In this document: positions 16,995-25,193 of the stretch, in pieces | How positions within the stretch are numbered: the first letter of the stretch is position 1 | Layout: every line of letters starts with the position of its first letter | Source: Planctomycetaceae bacterium UBA2972 | Lineage (GTDB): Bacteria > Planctomycetota > Planctomycetia > Pirellulales > Pirellulaceae | NCBI GenBank assembly: GCA_002348315.1 | Contig: DEAW01000147.1 | Coordinates: 9,464 to 73,463 of the forward strand | DNA: 64,000 nt | Direction of reading: 5' to 3' | Notes under the pieces: generated by a model | Told to the model about the DNA's origin: nothing | The model's input: only the letters and a program-made list of their open reading frames with translations | Database searches by the model: none | Translations under genes and position numbers: made by a program

Positions 16995-19766
16995 TCAGTC
17001 TACAAACATAAATTCATTAGTCATAAGCAGTAAATGAGCGTATTGCTGCCAGGCGTCCATATTGGCTTCTTCACTGACAGACATAAAGTTACTTGCGATT
17101 TCGGATTCCTGCTCAGTCGGTTCGCGCTGAAAGAATCGTTGATAAAGGAACGGAAGACGTTCTGAGGACTCTACCTGCTGAAAGTCCGAACCATTAATAA
17201 AACGCTTGGCGCGTTCCAAAATAACCGGCGAATTCATGGCGAATAATGCCTGTTGAGGGACCGTCGTGATGGGGCGTTGGGCGTTGTGACTATCAGGGTT
17301 GGGAAAGTCAAACACACGTAACAATCCGGGAAGATCCTGTCGATCGATGAACGAGTAAATTGCGCGTCTGTGATTGGTGGAGGATTCGGTCAGATCTTCC
17401 GACAAACCACCCATCCTCAGGTCTAATTCATTCGTGACAGACATGACCGAATCCCGGAAAGATTCGTATTCCAGTCGTTGTCGGTTCATCCGCCAAAGCA
17501 GTGCGTTTTCCGGGTCGGCGGCACGTGCTGCTGGTCTGTCTATCGAAGACTGGCGATAGGTTGCCGACAGCAGTATTTCCCGATGTACTTCTTTGATCGA
17601 CCAGTCATTATCCAACAGCACACTGGCAAGGTAGTCCATGACATCGAGTTGGACCGGCTGGTCACAACGAATCCCAAAGTCACTCGGTGATGCTACCAGA
17701 GATTTACCAAAGTGATGTGACCAAATGCGATTGATGATGACTCGTCGCGTAAGCGGGTTGTCAGGCGCAGCAATTCTTTCTGCCAGTTCTAACCGCCCAC
17801 CCCCATTGGTAAACGGCATCCGTTGATCGCCATCGAGTGCATAGAGGAATTGGCGTTTGACGGCATCACCTCGTTGTCGCGAATTCCCCCGCACAAAAAC
17901 GACAGGATTGTATGGATTTGGTTTCTCCTCCATCACCATGGCTCGCGGTGGATTCCCGTGAGTGGAAGCTTTGTATTTATCTATTTTCCGCACGATGCCG
18001 TTGCGTGTGTTTCCATCGGCGCGATTATAAAATTTAGTCACGGTCTGCAGAGTGATATTCGTTGGGGAGTCTTCACCCTCCAAATGTTGATAAACCTGTT
18101 GCTGAGCAGGCGTTAGCTGGGCTCCCGGTTTCTTGGTTTCGTTGCGGACAGATTGAATGACTCTGCCATAAATTAAAGCCAGTTCGAGTACGTTCGTTGG
18201 CGGAGCTGCCAGATAGGCCTGCTTAATCAACGGGTTTACTTCTCCCTGATCCAGTCCTTCTTCGATTGTGAGTAAATTCTCACGGGCAGCCGCCTCCGCT
18301 CCTGAAAATTTATCGGCCTCGATAAGGGCCAGTGTTTTTAACAGGCCAAAGAAGGGATCGTCGTTGGCAATGGTATTAAGGAGATAGGTTTGCCAGGCCT
18401 GAACTTGCGCCATGCGAATATCCGTATCACGCACGGTAAATTCAGGTATCGTCTTTTCCTGCTCGTTAGAAGGTCGACCGGCTGCCCGGACAAAGTAATC
18501 GATGACTTTGTCGCGAAATAACTCAGTGAACTCAGCCGCTCGCTTCGTATCATACTGATCTAACTCTGCCTGTAGCACTGCCAGACCTTTCGCAAATTGA
18601 GGGTATCCAATCGTCTCTTCAGGTGACTGGATTTGTGGCAATTCGGCCGGGATTCGAGCACTCGCGAAAACTCCGTATAGGGAGTAATAATCTTCAGTGG
18701 GGATGGCATCATATTTGTGATCGTGACAACGGGCACAGGCCACCGTGAGCCCCATAAACCCTCGGGTTACCGTGTCGATACGATCGTCAGTATCCAGCTG
18801 CTCATTTCGATATCGACGGCCCACGGTGAGGAAGCCCATCGCTGCCAGATTGCGTTGGTCGTCCAGCGTCATTTGATCTGCAGCAATTTGATGTCGAATA
18901 AACTCGTCATAAGGCAAATCCTGATTCAATGCCCGAACAACATAGTCACGATACGTGTAGGAGTAAGGAAACCGCCGTTCGCGTTGGAAGTTGTAGCCCA
19001 CGGTGTCGCTGTATCTGGCCACATCGAGCCAATGTCGCCCCCAGCGTTCACCGTATTTAGGTGATCCCAGGACGTGATCGACTAGCTGGTCGTAGGCATC
19101 TTCGGCCGGGTTGTTGATGAACTGTTGAACCTGATGAAAGGATGGAGGAACTCCCAGCAGGCTGAGATAGAGCCTGCGTATGAGTGTTCGTCGGTCGGCT
19201 TCGGCAGCAGGAGTTAAACCAGCTTGCTCAAGCTTTGCCAGGATTAAGTAATCAAGTGAACCACGTCCCCAGGTCGGATTGTTAACTTTGGGCAGCGGAG
19301 GCCTGTTGACCGGTTGAAATGCCCAATGTTCCCGACGCATCGTATCGTAGGAATCATATTTGGTGATCATGCCCTGTGGTCCCGTCGGCCAGGGAAGTTT
19401 TAACTCGATCCAGATCTTGATAGCAGCGATCTCTTTGTCCGCCAGTTTGTTATCGGGTGGCATTTGAATATCCTGCTCATGGCTGAGGACTTTCAGCAGC
19501 AGACTCTCGGCAGGATTTTCCAGCTCGACGATCGATCCGTTGACCGAGCCTTTGAGAATTGCGGTGCGGGAATCAATTCGCAATTCGGATTCCTGATTGT
19601 CAGGGCCGTGGCATTCGATACATTTTGAAACCAGTACCGGACGGACATTGGTTTCAAAAAAGTCGAGTTGATCGGCAGTGAATTCCACGGCAGGTTGCGC
19701 ATGCACGACAGACAACTGAAATGTCAGAAGTGCAAACAGGATAGAGCTGAATCGATGCGTCAACAT
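16995..19766 (-). CDS. PSCyt1/DUF1549/DUF1553 protein (planctomycete surface cytochrome type)
   Basis: A 923-residue exported protein with a signal peptide (about 1-23). A haem-binding-like CIECH motif (Cys49, Cys52, His53) lies in the PSCyt1 domain (about 40-105). DUF1549 covers about 155-365 and includes the family string YGERWGRHWLDVARY and a second CxxCH motif (CARCH) near its end. DUF1553 covers about 650-900 and includes NPLTRRVIINRIWSHHFG. The proteins are known by family as planctomycete-specific and are thought to take part in extracellular polymer use, but no activity is proven. Upstream is a 2-hydroxyacid dehydrogenase (17-base gap), downstream a DUF1501 gene (6-base gap). Confidence 0.88.
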   Translation of the reverse strand: MLTHRFSSILFALLTFQLSVVHAQPAVEFTADQLDFFETNVRPVLVSKCIECHGPDNQESELRIDSRTAILKGSVNGSIVELENPAESLLLKVLSHEQDIQMPPDNKLADKEIAAIKIWIELKLPWPTGPQGMITKYDSYDTMRREHWAFQPVNRPPLPKVNNPTWGRGSLDYLILAKLEQAGLTPAAEADRRTLIRRLYLSLLGVPPSFHQVQQFINNPAEDAYDQLVDHVLGSPKYGERWGRHWLDVARYSDTVGYNFQRERRFPYSYTYRDYVVRALNQDLPYDEFIRHQIAADQMTLDDQRNLAAMGFLTVGRRYRNEQLDTDDRIDTVTRGFMGLTVACARCHDHKYDAIPTEDYYSLYGVFASARIPAELPQIQSPEETIGYPQFAKGLAVLQAELDQYDTKRAAEFTELFRDKVIDYFVRAAGRPSNEQEKTIPEFTVRDTDIRMAQVQAWQTYLLNTIANDDPFFGLLKTLALIEADKFSGAEAAARENLLTIEEGLDQGEVNPLIKQAYLAAPPTNVLELALIYGRVIQSVRNETKKPGAQLTPAQQQVYQHLEGEDSPTNITLQTVTKFYNRADGNTRNGIVRKIDKYKASTHGNPPRAMVMEEKPNPYNPVVFVRGNSRQRGDAVKRQFLYALDGDQRMPFTNGGGRLELAERIAAPDNPLTRRVIINRIWSHHFGKSLVASPSDFGIRCDQPVQLDVMDYLASVLLDNDWSIKEVHREILLSATYRQSSIDRPAARAADPENALLWRMNRQRLEYESFRDSVMSVTNELDLRMGGLSEDLTESSTNHRRAIYSFIDRQDLPGLLRVFDFPNPDSHNAQRPITTVPQQALFAMNSPVILERAKRFINGSDFQQVESSERLPFLYQRFFQREPTEQESEIASNFMSVSEEANMDAWQQYAHLLLMTNEFMFVD

Positions 19767-19783
19767 AGTTGATTGGGAAGGGA

Positions 19784-20725
19784 TTAGACCGAGTGAAACA
19801 AAGTTTCGCCACGTAAACCGAGTAGTAGATTTTCCACGCTGATCTCGGCCATTTTACGACGAGTCTGCATGGTGGCACTACCCAGGTGTGGTGCTATGGT
19901 GACATTGTCCAGCGATAGTAGAGGATGATCCCGGGGAAGCGGCTCGGGGTCGGTTACATCCAGGCCGGCGGCATAAATTTGCCCCTCTTGCAAAGCGGTT
20001 GTTAAGGCATCTGTATCGACGATAGGCCCGCGAGCTACATTGATCAGGACAGCGGATGATTTCATTTTGGCAAATTCCTCTGTCCCAATCAGGCCCGTGG
20101 TTTCTTCGGTTAAAGGGCAGATTGCCACGACAAAGTCGGACTGCTCCAGAAGTTCATCGAGCGAGACATAGGTGAGATCCAGATTGTCCGGATTATCTTT
20201 TAACTCAGTACGTTTGTGGTACAGGATGTTCATATCAAAGGCAGCACAACGCCGAGCGATCTGGTAGCCGATTCCACCGAGTCCGATGATCCCCACGGTT
20301 TGATGGTGAATTTCTGTTCCCAACATGTAGGCGGGGTCGAAGTAAGTGAATTCAGGGCTACGAGCATAAATATCACCTTCCCGCAGCCTGCGTCCGGCGG
20401 CCAGTAGCAGCGTCATAGCCTGATCGGCTGTCGTTCCATTGAGGACGTGTGGAGTATTTCCCACGGCGATGTTTAATTCGTGAGCACCCTCGACATCAAT
20501 ATGATCCACACCCACACCATAGTTACTCACCACTTTGAGATTAGGGAATCTGGCCATGTGTTCAGCGGTCACTAACATGTGTCCGAAAGTCAGTACGCCA
20601 TCGACAGTCTCATCCTGAGGACCTTCGAGTGTTGCCCAGGGGAGGCGTTCGATTTTTCCGTCCAGAAGTTCGATGAGATTATCAGACAGTACATCGTCAG
20701 TGATCACACGTGGTAGCTGAGTCAT
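19784..20725 (-). CDS. D-isomer-specific 2-hydroxyacid dehydrogenase
   Basis: A 313-residue NAD(P)-dependent enzyme. The Rossmann motif is VGIIGLGGIGYQIARR; the catalytic triad appears as Arg in INVARGPIVD, Glu in DVTDPEPLP and His in APHLGSAT. It is closest in style to glyoxylate/hydroxypyruvate reductases and phosphoglycerate dehydrogenase without a regulatory domain; the true substrate is not clear. I choose the ATG at 20725 because GGAG sits 6 bases ahead of it; an ATG six codons upstream (20743) is possible. It leads a minus-strand group with the PSCyt1 and DUF1501 genes. Confidence 0.87.
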   Translation of the reverse strand: MTQLPRVITDDVLSDNLIELLDGKIERLPWATLEGPQDETVDGVLTFGHMLVTAEHMARFPNLKVVSNYGVGVDHIDVEGAHELNIAVGNTPHVLNGTTADQAMTLLLAAGRRLREGDIYARSPEFTYFDPAYMLGTEIHHQTVGIIGLGGIGYQIARRCAAFDMNILYHKRTELKDNPDNLDLTYVSLDELLEQSDFVVAICPLTEETTGLIGTEEFAKMKSSAVLINVARGPIVDTDALTTALQEGQIYAAGLDVTDPEPLPRDHPLLSLDNVTIAPHLGSATMQTRRKMAEISVENLLLGLRGETLFHSV

Positions 20726-20731
20726 TTCGCA

Positions 20732-20735
20732 CTCC
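20732..20735 (-). promoter_or_regulatory. Shine-Dalgarno site for the 2-hydroxyacid dehydrogenase
   Basis: GGAG on the minus strand, 6 bases before the ATG at 20725. It favours that start over the in-frame ATG at 20743, which has no such site. Confidence 0.5.
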
Positions 20736-20868
20736 GAAAACATTGAGGTGGCATAATCGCAAAACAGGGTAGGACTTCATTTTATCAGTTGAGCCCACAA
20801 GCGTGGAGTGATGTGAAGTATACTGACAGTTCGAATCTCGAAATCCACTTCAGGAGCCTCTAAATTCC

Positions 20869-23800
20869 ATGTTCGATACAAAGTTTCAAGCCACGTTGGC
20901 GTCCTTCGCTTTGCTGATTCTGTGTGGGTTTTCAACCGGCGCTGAGTCCGCCGAACGCCCCAATTTCATCGTCATCATTGGTGATGACATTAGCTGGAAT
21001 GATTATGGCGCCTACGGGCATCCCCATATTCGGACGCCTCATGTTGATCAGTTAGCTAAAAACGGGATGCGGTTTGATTTAGCATTTCTAACAACATCCT
21101 CCTGCAGCCCCAGTCGTTGCAGCATTATGACAGGACGATATCCGCATGCGACAGGAGCTGGTGAGCTTCATCAACCGTTGCCTGAAGACCAGATTACGTT
21201 CGCCAAGTTACTTAAAGAGGATGGGTACTATACGGCGGCAGCTGGCAAGTGGCATCTTGGAAATGCCCCGCGGGATCATTTTGATGTGATCAAAGGGGGT
21301 GGTCCAAGTGGTTGCGAACAGTGGGTGCCAACGCTTCAGGGTCGCGATCAGGGCAAGCCATTCTTTATGTGGTTCGCAGCGGTCGATGCGCACCGTGGCT
21401 GGTCGCGTGAGGCAGTGGATCCTCCTCACACAAACCAGGACGTCATTGTGCCGCCCTACATGCCAGATACCGAAGATGTCCGTAAAGACCTGGCTCTGTA
21501 TTACGACGAAGTCAGTCGTATGGATGAATATGTAGGGAAAGTCGTTGCCGAACTCAAATCTCAGAAGGTATTCGATAACACTGTGATCATCGTCATGGCT
21601 GATAACGGCCGTCCGTTTCCACGCTGTAAAACGACTATGTATGACAGTGGAATTCGAACACCGTTTGTAGTGAGCTGGCCTCAGGAAGTTGATGCCGGTG
21701 AGGTGAACCGGAATCTGGTGAGCAGTGTGGATATTGCACCCACGTTTTTACAGCTTGCCGGTCTTGAACCGCCGGAATCATTTCAAGGTAAGTCCTTCGC
21801 CAATGGTTTACGCAATTCAGCCGCGGTGAGTCGGGATTATATCTTTGCTGAACATAACTGGCACGACTACGCGGCTCATGATCGAGCTGTAAGGGATGGC
21901 CGGTATCTGTACATCCGTAACTCGTTTCCTGAATTTCCGGCAACGCCGCCGGCAGATGCTGTTCGCAGCCTGAGTTACGACAGTATGCAGGCACTGGAAG
22001 CCGCCGGGAAATTGCCCGAGCATCAGCGTCAGTGCTTTCTCTACCCTCGTGCTGCAGAAGAGCTATATGACCTCGAGGCCGATCCTCACTCGCTAAAGAA
22101 TATCGCAGAGGACCCCCGTCTGGCAGATGTCAAAGCACGGCTGAGTAAAGCATTGGATCAGTGGATCGTCAGCACGGACGATGCGATTCCTACACCACTG
22201 ACCCCGGATAAATTTCACCGACGTCTGGGCAATCCGCTGCCCGGATCTCGGGCAATTCAGGACCGGAGCGGATTGCCGGCGTTGCCCACAATTGGGCATA
22301 AAATTCCTCCGCAGGGAGTGGAGATTGACGCCGCTGTTCTGGAATCTTTGCGGAAACGACTTAAGGCACTCAAGATTGCGCTGGAATTACCTCAGGCACG
22401 CGGTGCTTTGTCAGCGGATGTGAGTGCTTTGGTAAAGAGTGTTCAATGGGCAGTAGATTTGGGCGAGTTTTATTCCCCGACGCATGCTGACATTGCTAAG
22501 GCTGTACTTACCGAAGCAGAACGTCGCGTTGCGTTACTGGCTGCCGGTGAGAACGACTGGACGCGTTCCATGGGTCTGGTTGTTCGAGGCTATTACTCGA
22601 GTATTGATGGTAGTGCCCAGCCTTATGGCTTAGAGATTCCGGAGGACTTTGATTTTCAAAAGCCCGCGCCGTTGTATGTCTGGCTGCATGGCCGAGGAGA
22701 CAAAACCACCGATATGCATTTCATCCATCAGCGGATGAATCGAAACAGTCAAATCGCACCGCAGGGAGCGATTGTTGTGCATCCCTTTGGCAGACACTGC
22801 ATGGGTTTTAAGTCTGCAGGCGAGATTGACATCCTTGAGTGTGTGGCACATGTCCGTAGCCAGTATCAAATTGACCCACAGCGAATTGTACTGATGGGCT
22901 TCTCGATGGGGGGAGCCGGTGCCTGGCATGTCGGAGCTCATTATGCAGATCATTGGGTGGCGGTTGGGCCAGGGGCAGGATTTGCGGAAACGAAAGAATA
23001 CAACAAGATGAAACCGGAGAATTATCCGGCGAACTATGTTCAGACGTTATGGGGTATGTACGACGTACCAAACTATGTACGCAATCTGTTCAATATGCCG
23101 GTGATCGCTTACAGCGGTGAATTAGATAAACAAATCCAGGCAGCGCAAGTGATGGAACGGGCATTCCTTGGCGAAGGTGCTAAGCTGCCACATGTCATCG
23201 GGCCGGGAATGGGTCATCGTTATCATCCCGATTCACTGGCGAGTATTCTTCAGCAGATCGATGAGGCAGTGCAGGCAGGCAAGCCGGAGATTCCAAAAAA
23301 AGTACACCTGCAAACTCAGACGCTGCGTTACAACCGAATGTACTGGCTCACGGTGACCGGATTGGAAAAACACTGGCAGGACAGTCGGGTGGATGCGGAA
23401 ATGAAGGATCCTCAAACCTACCAACTCAGCACAAAGAACATTACGACCTTGAGTTTGGATCCGGCATTATCACTCAACGGAGCCACCATTAAGGTCGATG
23501 GTCAGACTGTTCAGATTCCACCGACTAAAGCATTGCAGGTTTCAGAAGCGGTTCATCTGGTAAAGGAAGGTGGTGCCGATGGAAACTGGAAACGGACAAC
23601 GACAGAACCGACGGGATTGGTTAAACGCCCGGGACTGCAGGGCCCTATTGATGATGCGTTTCTTTCGTCATTTTTGCTTGTGTTGCCGAGTAAAAAGTCC
23701 CGTAATCCTGAAGTGGAACGATGGGTGCATTTTGAAATACAGCACTTTTTGCATCGCTGGAAAACGCTCTATCGCGGGACGCCGAAAATGAAATGGGATA

Positions 23801-24180
23801 AAGACGTCTCTCAGGATGATGTACGGGAAAATAATCTGATCGTCTTTGGTGATATTCAGTCCAATACACTGTTGCAGTTGATAATGCAGAAACAGAAGAC
23901 ACTGCCAATTCAATGGACGAACGACCAGCTTACCGTTAACGGAAAACAGTATGATGCTGCATCCCACGTCCCCGTCATGATTTATCCCAATCCTCTGTAC
24001 GGTGAACGTTACGTCGTCTTAAACAGTGGTCCGACTCACCGGGAAGGACATGATCGTACAAATTCACTGCAGAACCCTAAACTCCCGGACTGGGCCGTGA
24101 TCGATCTGGCAACACCACCAACCGATCAGGTACCGGGCGGAATCGTTGACACAGGGTTCTTTGACGAGTCCTGGAAGTAG
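20869..24180 (+). CDS. Sulfatase fused to an alpha/beta-hydrolase (esterase-like) domain
   Basis: A 1103-residue exported protein (signal peptide about 1-27). Residues 30-450 are a type I sulfatase: DD near 40, the formylglycine motif CSPSR with Cys79, KWHLG, and DNGRPFPRCKTTMYDSG. Residues about 480-1090 are a separate hydrolase: a helical lead-in, then LYVWLHGRGDK, the nucleophile elbow GFSMGG with Ser679, a likely acid at Asp753 (GELDK) and His783 (GMGHRYH). This half resembles planctomycete proteins annotated as prolyl-oligopeptidase or PHB-depolymerase-like esterases, with a beta-rich C-terminal extension. Normally the two enzymes are separate genes. I infer a bifunctional enzyme removing sulfate and ester groups from polysaccharide. 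The GNAT gene starts at the base after its stop. Confidence 0.85.
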   Translation: MFDTKFQATLASFALLILCGFSTGAESAERPNFIVIIGDDISWNDYGAYGHPHIRTPHVDQLAKNGMRFDLAFLTTSSCSPSRCSIMTGRYPHATGAGELHQPLPEDQITFAKLLKEDGYYTAAAGKWHLGNAPRDHFDVIKGGGPSGCEQWVPTLQGRDQGKPFFMWFAAVDAHRGWSREAVDPPHTNQDVIVPPYMPDTEDVRKDLALYYDEVSRMDEYVGKVVAELKSQKVFDNTVIIVMADNGRPFPRCKTTMYDSGIRTPFVVSWPQEVDAGEVNRNLVSSVDIAPTFLQLAGLEPPESFQGKSFANGLRNSAAVSRDYIFAEHNWHDYAAHDRAVRDGRYLYIRNSFPEFPATPPADAVRSLSYDSMQALEAAGKLPEHQRQCFLYPRAAEELYDLEADPHSLKNIAEDPRLADVKARLSKALDQWIVSTDDAIPTPLTPDKFHRRLGNPLPGSRAIQDRSGLPALPTIGHKIPPQGVEIDAAVLESLRKRLKALKIALELPQARGALSADVSALVKSVQWAVDLGEFYSPTHADIAKAVLTEAERRVALLAAGENDWTRSMGLVVRGYYSSIDGSAQPYGLEIPEDFDFQKPAPLYVWLHGRGDKTTDMHFIHQRMNRNSQIAPQGAIVVHPFGRHCMGFKSAGEIDILECVAHVRSQYQIDPQRIVLMGFSMGGAGAWHVGAHYADHWVAVGPGAGFAETKEYNKMKPENYPANYVQTLWGMYDVPNYVRNLFNMPVIAYSGELDKQIQAAQVMERAFLGEGAKLPHVIGPGMGHRYHPDSLASILQQIDEAVQAGKPEIPKKVHLQTQTLRYNRMYWLTVTGLEKHWQDSRVDAEMKDPQTYQLSTKNITTLSLDPALSLNGATIKVDGQTVQIPPTKALQVSEAVHLVKEGGADGNWKRTTTEPTGLVKRPGLQGPIDDAFLSSFLLVLPSKKSRNPEVERWVHFEIQHFLHRWKTLYRGTPKMKWDKDVSQDDVRENNLIVFGDIQSNTLLQLIMQKQKTLPIQWTNDQLTVNGKQYDAASHVPVMIYPNPLYGERYVVLNSGPTHREGHDRTNSLQNPKLPDWAVIDLATPPTDQVPGGIVDTGFFDESWK

Positions 24181-25116
24181 ATGGAAGTCACTCAGATGAC
24201 GGAATCAGTGTTAGAGTGTCACCGAGCGAATAAAGTCGAGCAACAGGTCGCGTTTGCGAATGTCTATGAATTCTGGGGTAACGACTTATCTCTCGAGGAA
24301 TATGTTCAATGGCGAATGAACTCTCTACATCATCAGCGTGCCACCTGGTACGTGGGAGTTGCGGACGGCACAGTTGCAGCGTCTCTCGGCGTGTTTCCGA
24401 TGCACTTGCAGCGAGACAGTAAGATTGAAAAGACAATGTTTATCGGGGCAGTCCATACCGCCCCCGAATTTCGCCGACGAGGCTATGCTGCTCAGTTAAT
24501 AGATTTTTCTGAACAGGATCAGCAACAGGACGGCGTCGAATGGAGCTTCCTGTTTTCCGATATTAACCCCGAGTATTATGCTCGGATGGGTTATCAAATC
24601 AGTGATGCGCCGAGTGTTTGTATCAAGCCGGGTGCCGAACAGGCATACGACACCGAGGCATTTCAGATTGAGGCCGGACTGGAGACTGTGAAGCAGCTTT
24701 ACACAGGCAATCATCAACATTGTAGTTGCTTTCTCTATCGATCAGACGCTTATTGGGAATTCCTCGCCGCGAAGCACGCCAAAGATCATTTCCTCTGGCT
24801 GCAGGAAGAGGGAGAAGTGATTGGTTACGTGCATTGTCGAGCCCATGACGATCTGGCTTGTCTGGAAGATTTCGCCGTCCCGGATCATGACGACAATTCA
24901 TTGGCAAAAGTGGCGGCCACCGTTAGCAGTTTGGCTGACCAACACGGCTGGAATCAAGTTCATGGATGGTTTCCAGACAGTCAGGTAGGTCAACCGTGGT
25001 TTGAACTTCCACAACGTCAGACAGAGATTACGATGTGGAAGTCACTTTCAGATCAGCAGCTTAATTCCAGTCAGATCAGAGAACTCAGTTTTTTTCGTCA
25101 TATAGACCATGTGTAG
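24181..25116 (+). CDS. GNAT family N-acetyltransferase
   Basis: A 311-residue cytoplasmic protein. The acetyl-CoA loop is visible near residues 92-105 (VHTAPEFRRRGYAAQL), matching the R-x-x-G-x-G/A motif A of GNAT enzymes; MGYQISD follows at the end of the first domain. The second half looks like a further, degenerate GNAT-like region, an arrangement like Eis-type acetyltransferases. The substrate is unknown. Its ATG follows the stop of the sulfatase-esterase gene with no spacer, so expression is probably linked, although the partner is exported and this protein is not. An internal ATG five codons in is an alternative start. Confidence 0.8.
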   Translation: MEVTQMTESVLECHRANKVEQQVAFANVYEFWGNDLSLEEYVQWRMNSLHHQRATWYVGVADGTVAASLGVFPMHLQRDSKIEKTMFIGAVHTAPEFRRRGYAAQLIDFSEQDQQQDGVEWSFLFSDINPEYYARMGYQISDAPSVCIKPGAEQAYDTEAFQIEAGLETVKQLYTGNHQHCSCFLYRSDAYWEFLAAKHAKDHFLWLQEEGEVIGYVHCRAHDDLACLEDFAVPDHDDNSLAKVAATVSSLADQHGWNQVHGWFPDSQVGQPWFELPQRQTEITMWKSLSDQQLNSSQIRELSFFRHIDHV

Positions 25117-25193
25117 TTTTTGATTGCTACCTGATTACGCCTTAAAATCAGTAACATCTTTCCCCTCCAAATTTTCAATAGGTTCTGAAGACC

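Noticed and set aside
16995..19766. Reading the PSCyt1 protein as a respiratory cytochrome c
   Set aside because: The CxxCH motifs are real, but the architecture is DUF1549/DUF1553 with no respiratory partners nearby; haem binding itself is unproven.
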